Below, piece by piece: positions 56,759 through 64,000 of a DNA stretch of 64,000 nt (position 1 is its first letter; the number at the start of each line of letters is the position of its first letter). The position numbers and the translations under genes were made by a program. The notes under the pieces are model-generated. The model saw only the letters and a program-made list of their open reading frames with translations. It had not been told where the DNA came from and made no database searches. The stretch is from Clavibacter zhangzhiyongii (GTDB taxonomy: Bacteria; Actinomycetota; Actinomycetes; Actinomycetales; Microbacteriaceae), in the NCBI RefSeq assembly GCF_014775655.1, contig NZ_CP061274.1, forward strand, positions 806,001-870,000. The letters are read 5' to 3'.

Positions 56759-57301
56759 ATGCTCTCCAAGACCCTGGCGGGCGCGTTCGTCGCGCTCGCG
56801 ATCGCCGTTTCCGCTCCTCTCGCCGCCCAGGCGGAGAACTACGTCCCCAAGGACTCGCTCCTCGCGTGCGGCGGCATGTCCGCCACGCCCGCGGCCGTCG
56901 CGCCCGGCGGGTCCGTCACCGTCACCGGCGCCGCCGGCTCGTTCCAGGCGGGCGAGTCCGTCGCCCTCCGCCTCTCCGCCACCGCCGGCGCGGCCCCCGT
57001 CGCCGGCGACCCGGCCGCCACGGTGACCGCAGCCGCCGACGGATCGCTCACGGGCACGCTCGTCGTCCCGACGACCGCCACCGGCACCTGGCGCGCGAAC
57101 GAGACCGCCGCGTCCGGCGACCACTGGTGCGGCGTCGTCTCCGTGGTCCCCGCCAGCACGCGCACCGCCGCGGAGAGCGGGACGCTCCCCATCACGGGCG
57201 GCACGCTGCCGACCGGCCTCGCGATCACCGGCGGCGGCCTGCTCCTCGCCGGCGCCGCGGCTGCGGGCATCGCGACGGCCCGCCGTCGCCGCGCCTCCTG
57301 A
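56759..57301 (+). CDS. small sortase-type surface protein (LPITGG)
   Basis: A 180-residue exported protein: signal peptide (LSKTLAGAFVALAIAVSAPL, cleavage near AQA|ENY), a short beta domain with two cysteines (LLACGGM; HWCGVV) that may pair, LPITGG, a membrane helix and the basic end ARRRRAS. Same plan as the LPVTGG protein, so probably a duplicated type of small surface protein. ATG at 56759 was chosen over one at 56711 because the signal peptide starts there; GAAGG lies 11 nt upstream. Confidence 0.82.
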   Translation: MLSKTLAGAFVALAIAVSAPLAAQAENYVPKDSLLACGGMSATPAAVAPGGSVTVTGAAGSFQAGESVALRLSATAGAAPVAGDPAATVTAAADGSLTGTLVVPTTATGTWRANETAASGDHWCGVVSVVPASTRTAAESGTLPITGGTLPTGLAITGGGLLLAGAAAAGIATARRRRAS

Positions 57302-57340
57302 CGCCCGGCACCGCATGACCCGCGACGCGGGCGGATCCGA

Positions 57341-57868
57341 TCACGACCGGAGCCGCCCGCGTCGCCGCGTCCGGGCCGCGGACAGCCCGCAGACCGCCAC
57401 GCCGACGAGCGCGCCCAGCCCGTTGGCGGCGACGTCGGTGACGGACGCCACGCGTCCCGGCAGGAACGCCGCCTGCACGAGCTCGACCGAGCCGGAGAGC
57501 ACGGTGCCCGTGAGCACGACGGCCCACCACCGTCCGAGGCCCAGCGCCAGGATGCCCAGCATCCCGAGCGGCACGAAGAGCACCACGTTGGCGGCCTCCT
57601 CGATCATCGAGTACCGGAACCACGGGGTGCCGTGGTACTGGAGGAAGAGCACCCCGCGCATGAGGTGGGGGTAGACGCCCCGGTCGACGCTGTCGGGCGT
57701 GAGCGTGACGAGCGCGATGAGCGCGACGTACGCCGCCAGCAGTCCCGCCGCCCGCGTGCGTCGCCGCCGACGCGTCTCCCGGTCCTGCCGCTCGCCCCAG
57801 GGGGAGCGCGTGGCGGGTGCGCCGCCGTCCGCCGCGCCGCGCGGGGGAGAGGGGGCGACGGGGTCCAT
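57341..57868 (-). CDS. VanZ family protein
   Basis: A 175-residue membrane protein with a Pro/Arg-rich N-terminus and about four helices. LIALVTLTPDS opens the first helix region, EEAANVVLFVPLGMLGILAL and the terminal SVTDVAANGLGALVGVAV are VanZ landmarks. In enterococci VanZ lowers teicoplanin susceptibility; the role of most homologues is unknown. ATG start at 57868. Divergent from the LLM oxidoreductase gene. Confidence 0.88.
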   Translation of the reverse strand: MDPVAPSPPRGAADGGAPATRSPWGERQDRETRRRRRTRAAGLLAAYVALIALVTLTPDSVDRGVYPHLMRGVLFLQYHGTPWFRYSMIEEAANVVLFVPLGMLGILALGLGRWWAVVLTGTVLSGSVELVQAAFLPGRVASVTDVAANGLGALVGVAVCGLSAARTRRRGRLRS

Positions 57869-57937
57869 GTGGCCCGCAGCCTAGCAACGCCCCGCGCGCG
57901 CGGGAATGCGCCGCGGATCCGCCCGGTTCCCCCCGGC

Positions 57938-58969
57938 GTGACCCACCTCGACCGCGTCTCCCTGGATGTCCTGGACCTCGCCCCGCGCCCCTTCGGCGGA
58001 ACCAACGCGGACGCCGTCGCCGGCAGCGTCCGGCTCGCGCAGGAGGCGGAGGCGGCCGGCTACTCCCGGTTCTGGGTCGCGGAGCACCACGGCATGCCCG
58101 GCATCGCGAGCTCGGCGCCCGCCGTCCTCCTCGCGGGGATCGCCGCGCGCACCTCCACCATCCGCGTGGGCAGCGGCGGGGTGATGCTGCCGAACCACAC
58201 GCCGCTCGTCGTCGCCGAGCAGTTCGGCACCCTGCGCGCGCTCTACGGCGACCGGGTCGACCTCGGCATCGGCCGCGCCCCCGGCACCGACGGCGCGACG
58301 GCCCTGGCCCTCCGCCGCAGCGAGGCGGGCCTCGGCGCGGACGACTTCCCGCAGCAGCTCGTCGACCTCATGGGCTTCTTCTCCGGCGACATGGCGGACG
58401 ACAACCCGCTCCGCGGCATCACGGCCGTGCCCGGGCTCGGCGACGCGCCGCAGATGTGGCTCCTCGGATCGAGCGGCTACTCCGCGCAGGTCGCCGCCGC
58501 CCTCGGCATCCGCTTCGCCTTCGCGCACCACTTCGCGGGCGACCGCACCGAGCAGGCCCTCGAGATGTACCGCGACAGGTTCCGCCCGAGCGCGGACCTC
58601 GCCGCGCCCCACAGCGCCATCGCCGTGAGCGTCATCGTCGACGAGGACCCCGAGGTGGTCGACCGCGAGTCCCTCGCCGGCAGCCTCACCTTCCTCCGCA
58701 TGCGCCAGGGCGGTCGACCCCAGCCGGTGGATCCCGCGGAGGCCGCCGCCCACGAGTTCAGCGACCTCGAGCGCGAGATCATCGGGGCCAGGAACCGACG
58801 CCAGGCCATCGGCTCACCGGAGGCCGTGCGGATCGGCCTCGAGCGGCTCCTCGCGAGCACGCGCGCCGACGAGCTCATCGTCGCGCCGTCGTCCACGAGC
58901 CTCGAGCACCGCATCCGGACCCTCCGCACGGTGCGCGACCTGGCCTCCGCCGAGGCCCGCGCGGCCTGA
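57938..58969 (+). CDS. LLM class flavin-dependent oxidoreductase
   Basis: A 343-residue luciferase-like monooxygenase (MsnO8 group). Landmarks: FWVAEHHGMPGIASSAPAVLL, TIRVGSGGVMLPNHTPLVVAEQFGTL, and PQMWLLGSSGYSAQVAA. It uses FMNH2 and oxygen on an unknown substrate. GTG start chosen just after the non-coding gap; the frame is open upstream as a shadow. Stands alone. Confidence 0.88.
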   Translation: MTHLDRVSLDVLDLAPRPFGGTNADAVAGSVRLAQEAEAAGYSRFWVAEHHGMPGIASSAPAVLLAGIAARTSTIRVGSGGVMLPNHTPLVVAEQFGTLRALYGDRVDLGIGRAPGTDGATALALRRSEAGLGADDFPQQLVDLMGFFSGDMADDNPLRGITAVPGLGDAPQMWLLGSSGYSAQVAAALGIRFAFAHHFAGDRTEQALEMYRDRFRPSADLAAPHSAIAVSVIVDEDPEVVDRESLAGSLTFLRMRQGGRPQPVDPAEAAAHEFSDLEREIIGARNRRQAIGSPEAVRIGLERLLASTRADELIVAPSSTSLEHRIRTLRTVRDLASAEARAA

Positions 58970-59061
58970 TCGGTAGTGCACTCATCACATTTCGGCCACG
59001 GGGAGCTGGGACCATACCTGAGGCGGACGCGAGGCCCCGGAGCGCGGGTTAGATTCGTAGC

Positions 59062-61311
59062 ATGAGGAAAACTGACCTGACCATCTCGACCCGGTTGGGC
59101 GCGTTCCTCGGACTCGTCGGCATGAGCACCATCGCCGGCGTCCTCGTGGCCGCCATGGTGACCCCCGCCATCGCCGTCTCCGGCATCGCGGCCAACAGCA
59201 CCATCGGCGTGTTCGAGGACATCCCCGACAACCTGCAGATCGACAACCTGGCGCAGAAGACCGTCCTGTTCGCCAAGCAGGGCGACCAGCAGGTGCCCTT
59301 CGCCGAGTTCTTCTCGCAGGACCGCGAGGAGGTCCCGTGGGAGGCCGTCTCGCAGTACGCGAAGGACGCCGCCATCGCGACCGAGGACCCCCGCTACTAC
59401 GAGCACGGCGGCGTCGACGTCCTCTCGGCCGCCCGTGCCCTCGCGCAGAACGTCCTCAACAAGGAGGTCCAGTCCGGCGCCTCCACCATCACCATGCAGT
59501 ACGTCCGCAACGTCCTGGTCCAGAAGGCCCAGAACATGGTCGACTCCTCCGACGAGGAGACGCAGGCCGCGGGCCGGAAGGCCTTCACCGAGGCGACCCA
59601 GCCCGACATGCCCCGCAAGCTCAAGGAGATGCGGATGGCGATCGGGGTGGAGAAGAAGTACTCCAAGAACGAGATCCTCCTCGCGTACCTCAACATCGCG
59701 AACTTCGGCAGCCGCGTGTACGGCATCGAGTCGGCGGCCCGCTACTACTTCAACGTCTCGGCGGCCGACCTCAACCTCGAGCAGGCCGCGAGCCTCATCG
59801 CGACCGTCAACGCCCCCGAGATCTACAAGATCGACAACACCGACAACCTCGAGCGCAACAAGGGCCGGCGCGATCTGCTGCTGAGCAACATGCTCAAGGA
59901 GCAGAAGATCACGCAGGAGCAGTACGACGCGGCCGCGGCCGCGCCGGTCGCGCCGACCATCACGCCCTCCACGAGCGGCTGCATCCAGGCGAACCCGATC
60001 TCGGCCGCGTACTTCTGCGACTACGTGAAGAACGAGATCCTCACCAACGAGGAGTTCGGCGAGACGGCCGCCGACCGGGACGCGCTGCTCAAGCGCGGCG
60101 GCATGCAGGTCTACACGACGCTCGACCTCGACATCCAGGCGAACGCCGCCGAGCAGATGCGCAAGCAGGTGCCGACGACGGCGCGCTTCACGAAGATCGG
60201 CGGATCCGTCGTCTCGCGCGAGGTGAAGACCGGCCGCGTCATCGCGATGGCGCAGAACACCGACTACGGCGTCGCGCAGGACCAGGCGGGCGTGACCGAG
60301 ATCAACTACTCGGCGGACAAGGCGCACGGCGGCTCCGCCGGGTTCCAGGTCGGGTCGACGTACAAGATCTTCACGCTGGTCGACTGGCTGAAGAGCGGCA
60401 AGTCGATCTACCAGACGGTGAACGCGTCGAAGACCCAGTGGAACCAGTCGGAGTTCCGCGCCTGCGGCGAGCGGATCGGATCCGACTCGTACAAGGTGAC
60501 CAACGACCGCAACACCGGGGCGACCGCGAACCAGACGGTCCTGCAGGCGACCGTGGCCTCCGTGAACTCGGCCTTCATCGCCATGGCCAGCCAGCTCGAC
60601 ATCTGCGAGATCAACCAGACGGCCAAGGACATGGGCGTCTACAACGCGGACCAGCGCGAGCTCCAGGCCTTCCCGCCGGACGTGGTCGGCTCGGGCGGCA
60701 ACAACGTCGCCCCGCTCCAGATGGCCACCGCCTTCTCCTCCGTCGCGAACCAGGGCACCACCTGCCCGCCCATCGCGATCGACAAGGTCGTGCTCCCGGA
60801 CGACTCCGAGCTCGTCACGCCGAAGAGCCAGTGCGCCCAGGCCATGAGCCCCGAGGTCGCGAACACGGCCGCCTTCACGCTCAAGGCGGTCATGGGCGGC
60901 ACGGGCGCGGCGTCGAACCCCCGCGACGGCACCGAGATCATGGGCAAGACCGGCACGACCGACGCGTCGAAGGACACGTGGTTCGTCGGATCCTCGACCG
61001 AGGTCACCACCGCGGTCTGGGTAGGCAACGTGGAGGGCTTCGCGTCCATGCGCCGCAACAGCCTCAACGGCGCCGCCGCGGACAGCGCGCGTCACCGCAT
61101 CTTCAAGCCGCTGCAGACCTTCATCGACGACCGCTACCCGGCGGAGGGGTTCCCCGCGCCGAGCAGCTCGCTGACGAAGCGGCCCTACGTGCCGCCGGCA
61201 CCGAAGCCCACGCAGTCCGCGGCGCCCACGGCACCCCAGGCCCCCGCGGCTCCCGCCGCTCCCGCCCAGCCGGCACCGCCCGCTCCTCCCGCCGACGACA
61301 CGGAGGACTGA
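59062..61311 (+). CDS. class A penicillin-binding protein (glycosyltransferase/transpeptidase)
   Basis: A 749-residue bifunctional peptidoglycan synthase. A single N-terminal membrane helix (GMSTIAGVLVAAMVTPAIAV), the GT51 domain with catalytic glutamate in IATEDPRYYEHGGVD near residue 107, then the transpeptidase: S432-x-x-K435 (VGSTYKIFT), SVNSAF (SxN) and KTGTT near 629. A Pro/Ala-rich tail of about 40 residues ends the protein; no PASTA domain. A TAGATT box ends 6 nt before the ATG (leaderless candidate). Confidence 0.93.
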   Translation: MRKTDLTISTRLGAFLGLVGMSTIAGVLVAAMVTPAIAVSGIAANSTIGVFEDIPDNLQIDNLAQKTVLFAKQGDQQVPFAEFFSQDREEVPWEAVSQYAKDAAIATEDPRYYEHGGVDVLSAARALAQNVLNKEVQSGASTITMQYVRNVLVQKAQNMVDSSDEETQAAGRKAFTEATQPDMPRKLKEMRMAIGVEKKYSKNEILLAYLNIANFGSRVYGIESAARYYFNVSAADLNLEQAASLIATVNAPEIYKIDNTDNLERNKGRRDLLLSNMLKEQKITQEQYDAAAAAPVAPTITPSTSGCIQANPISAAYFCDYVKNEILTNEEFGETAADRDALLKRGGMQVYTTLDLDIQANAAEQMRKQVPTTARFTKIGGSVVSREVKTGRVIAMAQNTDYGVAQDQAGVTEINYSADKAHGGSAGFQVGSTYKIFTLVDWLKSGKSIYQTVNASKTQWNQSEFRACGERIGSDSYKVTNDRNTGATANQTVLQATVASVNSAFIAMASQLDICEINQTAKDMGVYNADQRELQAFPPDVVGSGGNNVAPLQMATAFSSVANQGTTCPPIAIDKVVLPDDSELVTPKSQCAQAMSPEVANTAAFTLKAVMGGTGAASNPRDGTEIMGKTGTTDASKDTWFVGSSTEVTTAVWVGNVEGFASMRRNSLNGAAADSARHRIFKPLQTFIDDRYPAEGFPAPSSSLTKRPYVPPAPKPTQSAAPTAPQAPAAPAAPAQPAPPAPPADDTED

Positions 61312-61337
61312 ACCCGCGCTCGATGGGGAGCGCGCGC

Positions 61338-61370
61338 CGACGGCCGTCACCTGACAGGTGGCGGCCGTCG
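61338..61370 (+). terminator. terminator after the penicillin-binding protein gene
   Basis: A 15-bp stem with one G-U pair (CGACGGCCGTCACCT, loop GAC). Confidence 0.7.
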
Positions 61371-61450
61371 TGCCGTCCGCCGCACCGAGCTCCACGACGG
61401 CGCCCTCGTAGACTGGACGACCGCCGCACCACCGACCCGGGGAGGCCATC

Positions 61451-62662
61451 ATGACCGGGACCCCGACGTCCGCGCCCGCGCCCGCACGCGTGCGCACGCT
61501 CCTGCCCGGCATCGAGGGACTCCGCGGCCTCGCGGCCGTCGCCGTGCTGCTGTACCACGTGCAGCGCCAGCTCGCCCGGCCCACGACCGACGTCCCGCTC
61601 GTGGGGGAGGTGGCGTTCTTCAGCCACGGCGTTACGCTCTTCTTCGTCCTCAGCGGCTTCCTGCTGTTCCTGCCGTTCGCACGCGGCCTCGTCGACGGCG
61701 GGACGATGCCGCGGCTCTCGCGCTACGCCGCCAACCGCGCGCTGCGGGTCTTCCCGGGCTACGTCGTCGTGCTGCTGATCGTGAGCCTCGTCCTGCGCGT
61801 CGCGATCCTGCCGCGGGAGACGCGCGACGCCGGCATCTCCGTGGGCGCCCTCGGGCCCGTCGACACCGTCGTGAACGCGCTGCTCCTCCAGGGGTACGCC
61901 CCGCGGACCCTGCGCAGCGGCATCGAGGTCGCGTGGACCCTGTCGGTGGAGGTGTCCTTCTACGTGGTCCTGCCCGTCGTGGCGCTCCTCGCGGCGCGGC
62001 TCCTCCGCGGGCGGCCGACGTGGATCCGCGCGCTCGCACCCGCCGCGGCCCTGCTGCTCGTCGGCGTGGCCGGCAAGGTCTGGTCGATGGTCGCGCAGGC
62101 GCCGCTGAGCCACCGCGGGCGCCTCGCGAGCGAGTGGGGCGTCACGTGGGAGGCGGTGGCGAACCGCAGCATCCTGGTGCACGCCGACCTGTTCGCCTAC
62201 GGCATGGCGGCGGCCGTGATCCTGCTCACCCTCTCCGCCGACGAGGGCCTGCGCGACCGCGTGGCGGCCTGGCGCATCCCGGCGGGCATCGTGGCCGCCG
62301 GCCTCATCGTCGTCGCCTCCGAGGCGCCCGTGGGGGCGTTCGAGGAGAGCATCGTGGCGGCCGCCTGCGCGACGCTCCTGCTCCTCGTGGCCCTGCCGCG
62401 CCGGGGCGGTTCCCTCGGCCCCGTGACGCGCTTCCTCGAGCTCCGGTGGATCGCCTGGCTCGGCACGATCTCGTTCAGCGTCTACCTCTGGCACCTGCCG
62501 GTGATCCGCTTCCTCCGCCGCGCGGGCCTCGTGCTGCCGGACACGCTCGCGGGCTTCGCCCTCAACACCCTCGTGGTCGGCGCGGTCACGCTCGTGCTCT
62601 CGGCGGCGACGTACTACGCGATCGAGCGGCCGGCGCTGCGGCTGAAGCCCGGCTCGCGGTAG
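61451..62662 (+). CDS. acyltransferase family 3 membrane protein (OafA-like)
   Basis: A 403-residue protein with about 10 helices. The N-terminal LPGIEGLRGLAAVAVLLYHV contains the catalytic histidine of Acyl_transf_3, FSHGVTLFFVLSGFLLFLPFARG follows, and WTLSVEVSFYVVLPVVALL and WHLPVIRFL are conserved later. These enzymes O-acylate surface sugars or peptidoglycan. The ATG has GGGGAGG 7 nt upstream, with a TAGACT -10 box at 61409-61414. A surface-glycan role fits the polysaccharide genes upstream but is not shown. Confidence 0.9.
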   Translation: MTGTPTSAPAPARVRTLLPGIEGLRGLAAVAVLLYHVQRQLARPTTDVPLVGEVAFFSHGVTLFFVLSGFLLFLPFARGLVDGGTMPRLSRYAANRALRVFPGYVVVLLIVSLVLRVAILPRETRDAGISVGALGPVDTVVNALLLQGYAPRTLRSGIEVAWTLSVEVSFYVVLPVVALLAARLLRGRPTWIRALAPAAALLLVGVAGKVWSMVAQAPLSHRGRLASEWGVTWEAVANRSILVHADLFAYGMAAAVILLTLSADEGLRDRVAAWRIPAGIVAAGLIVVASEAPVGAFEESIVAAACATLLLLVALPRRGGSLGPVTRFLELRWIAWLGTISFSVYLWHLPVIRFLRRAGLVLPDTLAGFALNTLVVGAVTLVLSAATYYAIERPALRLKPGSR

Positions 62663-62705
62663 GCGCCCGGCGCATGGACGAGGGCGCGGGCGCCGAGGAC
62701 GACGA

Positions 62706-62731
62706 AGGGCCGCTCCCGGGGGAGCGGCCCT
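62706..62731. terminator. terminator between acyltransferase and tRNA-Pro genes
   Basis: An 11-bp stem AGGGCCGCTCC/GGAGCGGCCCT with a CGGG loop, 44 nt after the acyltransferase stop and 46 nt past the tRNA end; it can serve both convergent transcripts. Confidence 0.7.
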
Positions 62732-62776
62732 GTCGCGTTCTGCCTGTCGTGCTGTGCCTCCTGAGGAGGTGGTGTG

Positions 62777-62850
<74 letters not shown>

Positions 62851-62912
62851 ATGGCCCGAGGGCCGGGCTCTACGATACCCGATGTTCCGGGCTCCCGAGT
62901 ACGCCCGGACGG

Positions 62913-63857
62913 TCAGACCGCCGTGAGCGTGAGCAGCGTCGCCTCGGGGTAGCAGGCGAAGCGCACCGGCGCGTAGATCGAGGTGCCGAGACCCGCGCTC
63001 ACGTGCAGGTGCGCAGCCCGGTCGGCGTGCGGCCAGACGCTGAGGCCCTTCACCTGGCGACGCGGGATGTCGCAGTTGGTGACGAGGGCGCCGTAGCCCG
63101 GCACGCACACCTGACCGCCGTGCGTGTGGCCCGCGAAGACCATGCGGGCGCCGTTGGTCACGAACGAGTCGAGCACCCGGCGGTATGGCGCGTGGGCGAC
63201 GCCCACGGACACGACAGGCGCATCCGACGCCGCCTGGTACGCGTCGTCGTCCTCACGCAGCGCGTCGAGCGCGCCGGGGAGGGCGTCGAGGCGGTCGAAG
63301 TCGCGGTGCGGGTCGTCGACGCCGAAGAACTCGAGCAGCGTGCCGTTCACCTCGATCGCGCCGGCGGCGTTGTTGAGGTCGAGCCAGCCGAGCGAGGCGT
63401 ACAGGCGCTCGAGCCGGGGGAGGTCGAGGTCCGCCGGGCGCTGCGTGGCGTGCGTGTCGGCCGTGAAGTACTTGAACGGGTTCTTCATCATCGGGCCGTA
63501 GTAGTCGTTCGAGCCGTGCACGAAGACCCCGGGGATCCCGCGGAACGCCTCGAGCGTCTCCTCGACGGCGACGATGCCCTGCTCGTGCCCCGTGTTGTCG
63601 CCGGTGTCGACGACGAGGTCGGGCTCGAGCGCGGCCAGCTCGCGCACCCAGCGCTGCTTCTTGTGCTGCCACGGCGCCATGTGCATGTCCGAGAGGTGGA
63701 GCACGCGGATGGGGTCGGCTCCCACGGGGAGCACGGGCACCGTGACCTCACGGAGCGTGAAGCGACGGCGCTCGTAGAAGGAGGCGTAGGCGAAGACCGC
63801 GGCACCGACGGCCGCGAGACCGCCGGCGGTGCGGGCGACCGTGCCGATCACGCCCAT
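62913..63857 (-). CDS. membrane-anchored metallophosphoesterase
   Basis: A 314-residue calcineurin-like phosphoesterase with one N-terminal helix ([18 protein letters not shown]). Metal-binding motifs in order: [28 protein letters not shown] (GNH-type box with SND) and [11 protein letters not shown]. Related YkuE/YaeI-type proteins act on UDP-sugars or lipids near the membrane; the substrate is not known here. The ATG overlaps the upstream gene's stop by one base (TGATG), so it is coupled to the PASTA gene. Confidence 0.9.
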   Translation of the reverse strand: MGVIGTVARTAGGLAAVGAAVFAYASFYERRRFTLREVTVPVLPVGADPIRVLHLSDMHMAPWQHKKQRWVRELAALEPDLVVDTGDNTGHEQGIVAVEETLEAFRGIPGVFVHGSNDYYGPMMKNPFKYFTADTHATQRPADLDLPRLERLYASLGWLDLNNAAGAIEVNGTLLEFFGVDDPHRDFDRLDALPGALDALREDDDAYQAASDAPVVSVGVAHAPYRRVLDSFVTNGARMVFAGHTHGGQVCVPGYGALVTNCDIPRRQVKGLSVWPHADRAAHLHVSAGLGTSIYAPVRFACYPEATLLTLTAV

Positions 63858-64000
63858 CAGCTGCGCCCGATGTAGAGCGTCACGGCGCCGTTGGCCGGCT
63901 GGCCCGCGGCCGGATCCGTGCGGGTCGCCTTGCCGATCTGCGAGTTGTCCGGCACCGACTCCTGAGCCATGGTCACGTCGAAGCCGGCCGCGCGCAGCGT
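63857..64000 (-). CDS. C-terminal PASTA domain of a cell-wall protein (partial, runs off the window)
   Basis: The last 47 codons of a frame whose start lies beyond the window. The visible part is a PASTA repeat: FDVTMAQESVPDNSQIG, ATRTDPAAGQPANGAVTLYIGRS. PASTA repeats bind peptidoglycan and end class A penicillin-binding proteins (PonA-type) and Ser/Thr kinases. A penicillin-binding protein is most likely because ponA followed by a metallophosphoesterase is a common actinobacterial order. Confidence 0.75.
   Translation of the reverse strand, partial: TLRAAGFDVTMAQESVPDNSQIGKATRTDPAAGQPANGAVTLYIGRS

Noticed and set aside
56625-57026. Leaderless gene starting GTG at 56625 after TAGCAT
   Set aside because: The frame is a shadow of the LPITGG gene downstream, with Ser/Arg/Pro-rich composition; the box more likely serves that gene.

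Overview
The window is chromosomal DNA from a high-GC actinobacterium. Gene content and style (GTG starts, 4-nt GTGA/ATGA overlaps, -10 boxes of the TAGACT/TACACT type, LP(I/V)TGG wall anchors, a short SRP RNA with a GNRA loop, many GGATCC words) point to Microbacteriaceae. Clavibacter or a close relative is my best guess; this is an inference from style, since no database search was possible. I see no insertion sequence, phage gene, CRISPR array or rRNA, and the backbone looks like ordinary chromosome.

Layout. 1-5.1 kb: DUF305 and DUF3105 membrane-anchored proteins, a transsulfuration pair (cystathionine beta-synthase and cystathionine gamma-synthase/lyase), and RNase HI with an unusual C-terminal tail. 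5.2-14.5 kb: an L-arabinose locus (LacI-type regulator, araBDA, then a ChvE/GguAB-like sugar ABC importer) with matching operators in front of the regulator and in front of araB. 14.7-18.2 kb: xylA divergent from a GH1 beta-glucosidase and an acetyltransferase. 18.2-25.3 kb: regulators (MarR, LysR), a PLP enzyme and efflux pump controlled from a LysR-type intergenic site, and membrane and kinase genes. 25.6-29.6 kb: tRNA-Ser(GGA), a large LuxR-family ATPase regulator whose P-loop lysine is replaced, and an NAD(P)-binding protein. 29.7-33.3 kb: SRP RNA, pta and ackA.

33.5-41.0 kb holds the most unusual feature: a 1704-residue secreted, sortase-type surface protein. It has a signal peptide, an N-terminal domain, six Ig-like repeats of about 95 residues, then 88 uninterrupted copies of the pentapeptide TDAAG (one is NDAAG), a small C-terminal domain and LPITGG-TM-basic tail. 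Just downstream lies a two-gene pair, DUF5819 plus HTTM, which resembles the SdpA/SdpB maturation pair of Bacillus in size, order and motifs.

41.0-50.9 kb is housekeeping: dnaX, recR, lysC (with a likely internal start for a separate regulatory subunit), asd, mqo, a LexA-box-controlled radical SAM protein of the Rv2578c/SplB type, a LuxR-type response regulator and thymidine kinase. 51.2-57.3 kb is a cell-surface module: a Wzz/BY-kinase-type polysaccharide regulator, an Asp-box membrane protein, a DUF4012 protein and two small LPxTGG surface proteins. 57.3-64 kb carries VanZ, an LLM flavin oxidoreductase, a class A penicillin-binding protein, an acyltransferase, tRNA-Pro(CGG), a metallophosphoesterase and the C-terminal PASTA end of a gene running off the window.

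Taken together, the region combines pentose and plant-polymer sugar use (arabinose, xylose, beta-glucosides), overflow acetate metabolism, aspartate-family amino acid synthesis, and a strong cell-envelope component. Several genes appear to be transcribed as leaderless mRNAs, with a TANNNT box ending 6-7 nt before the start codon.
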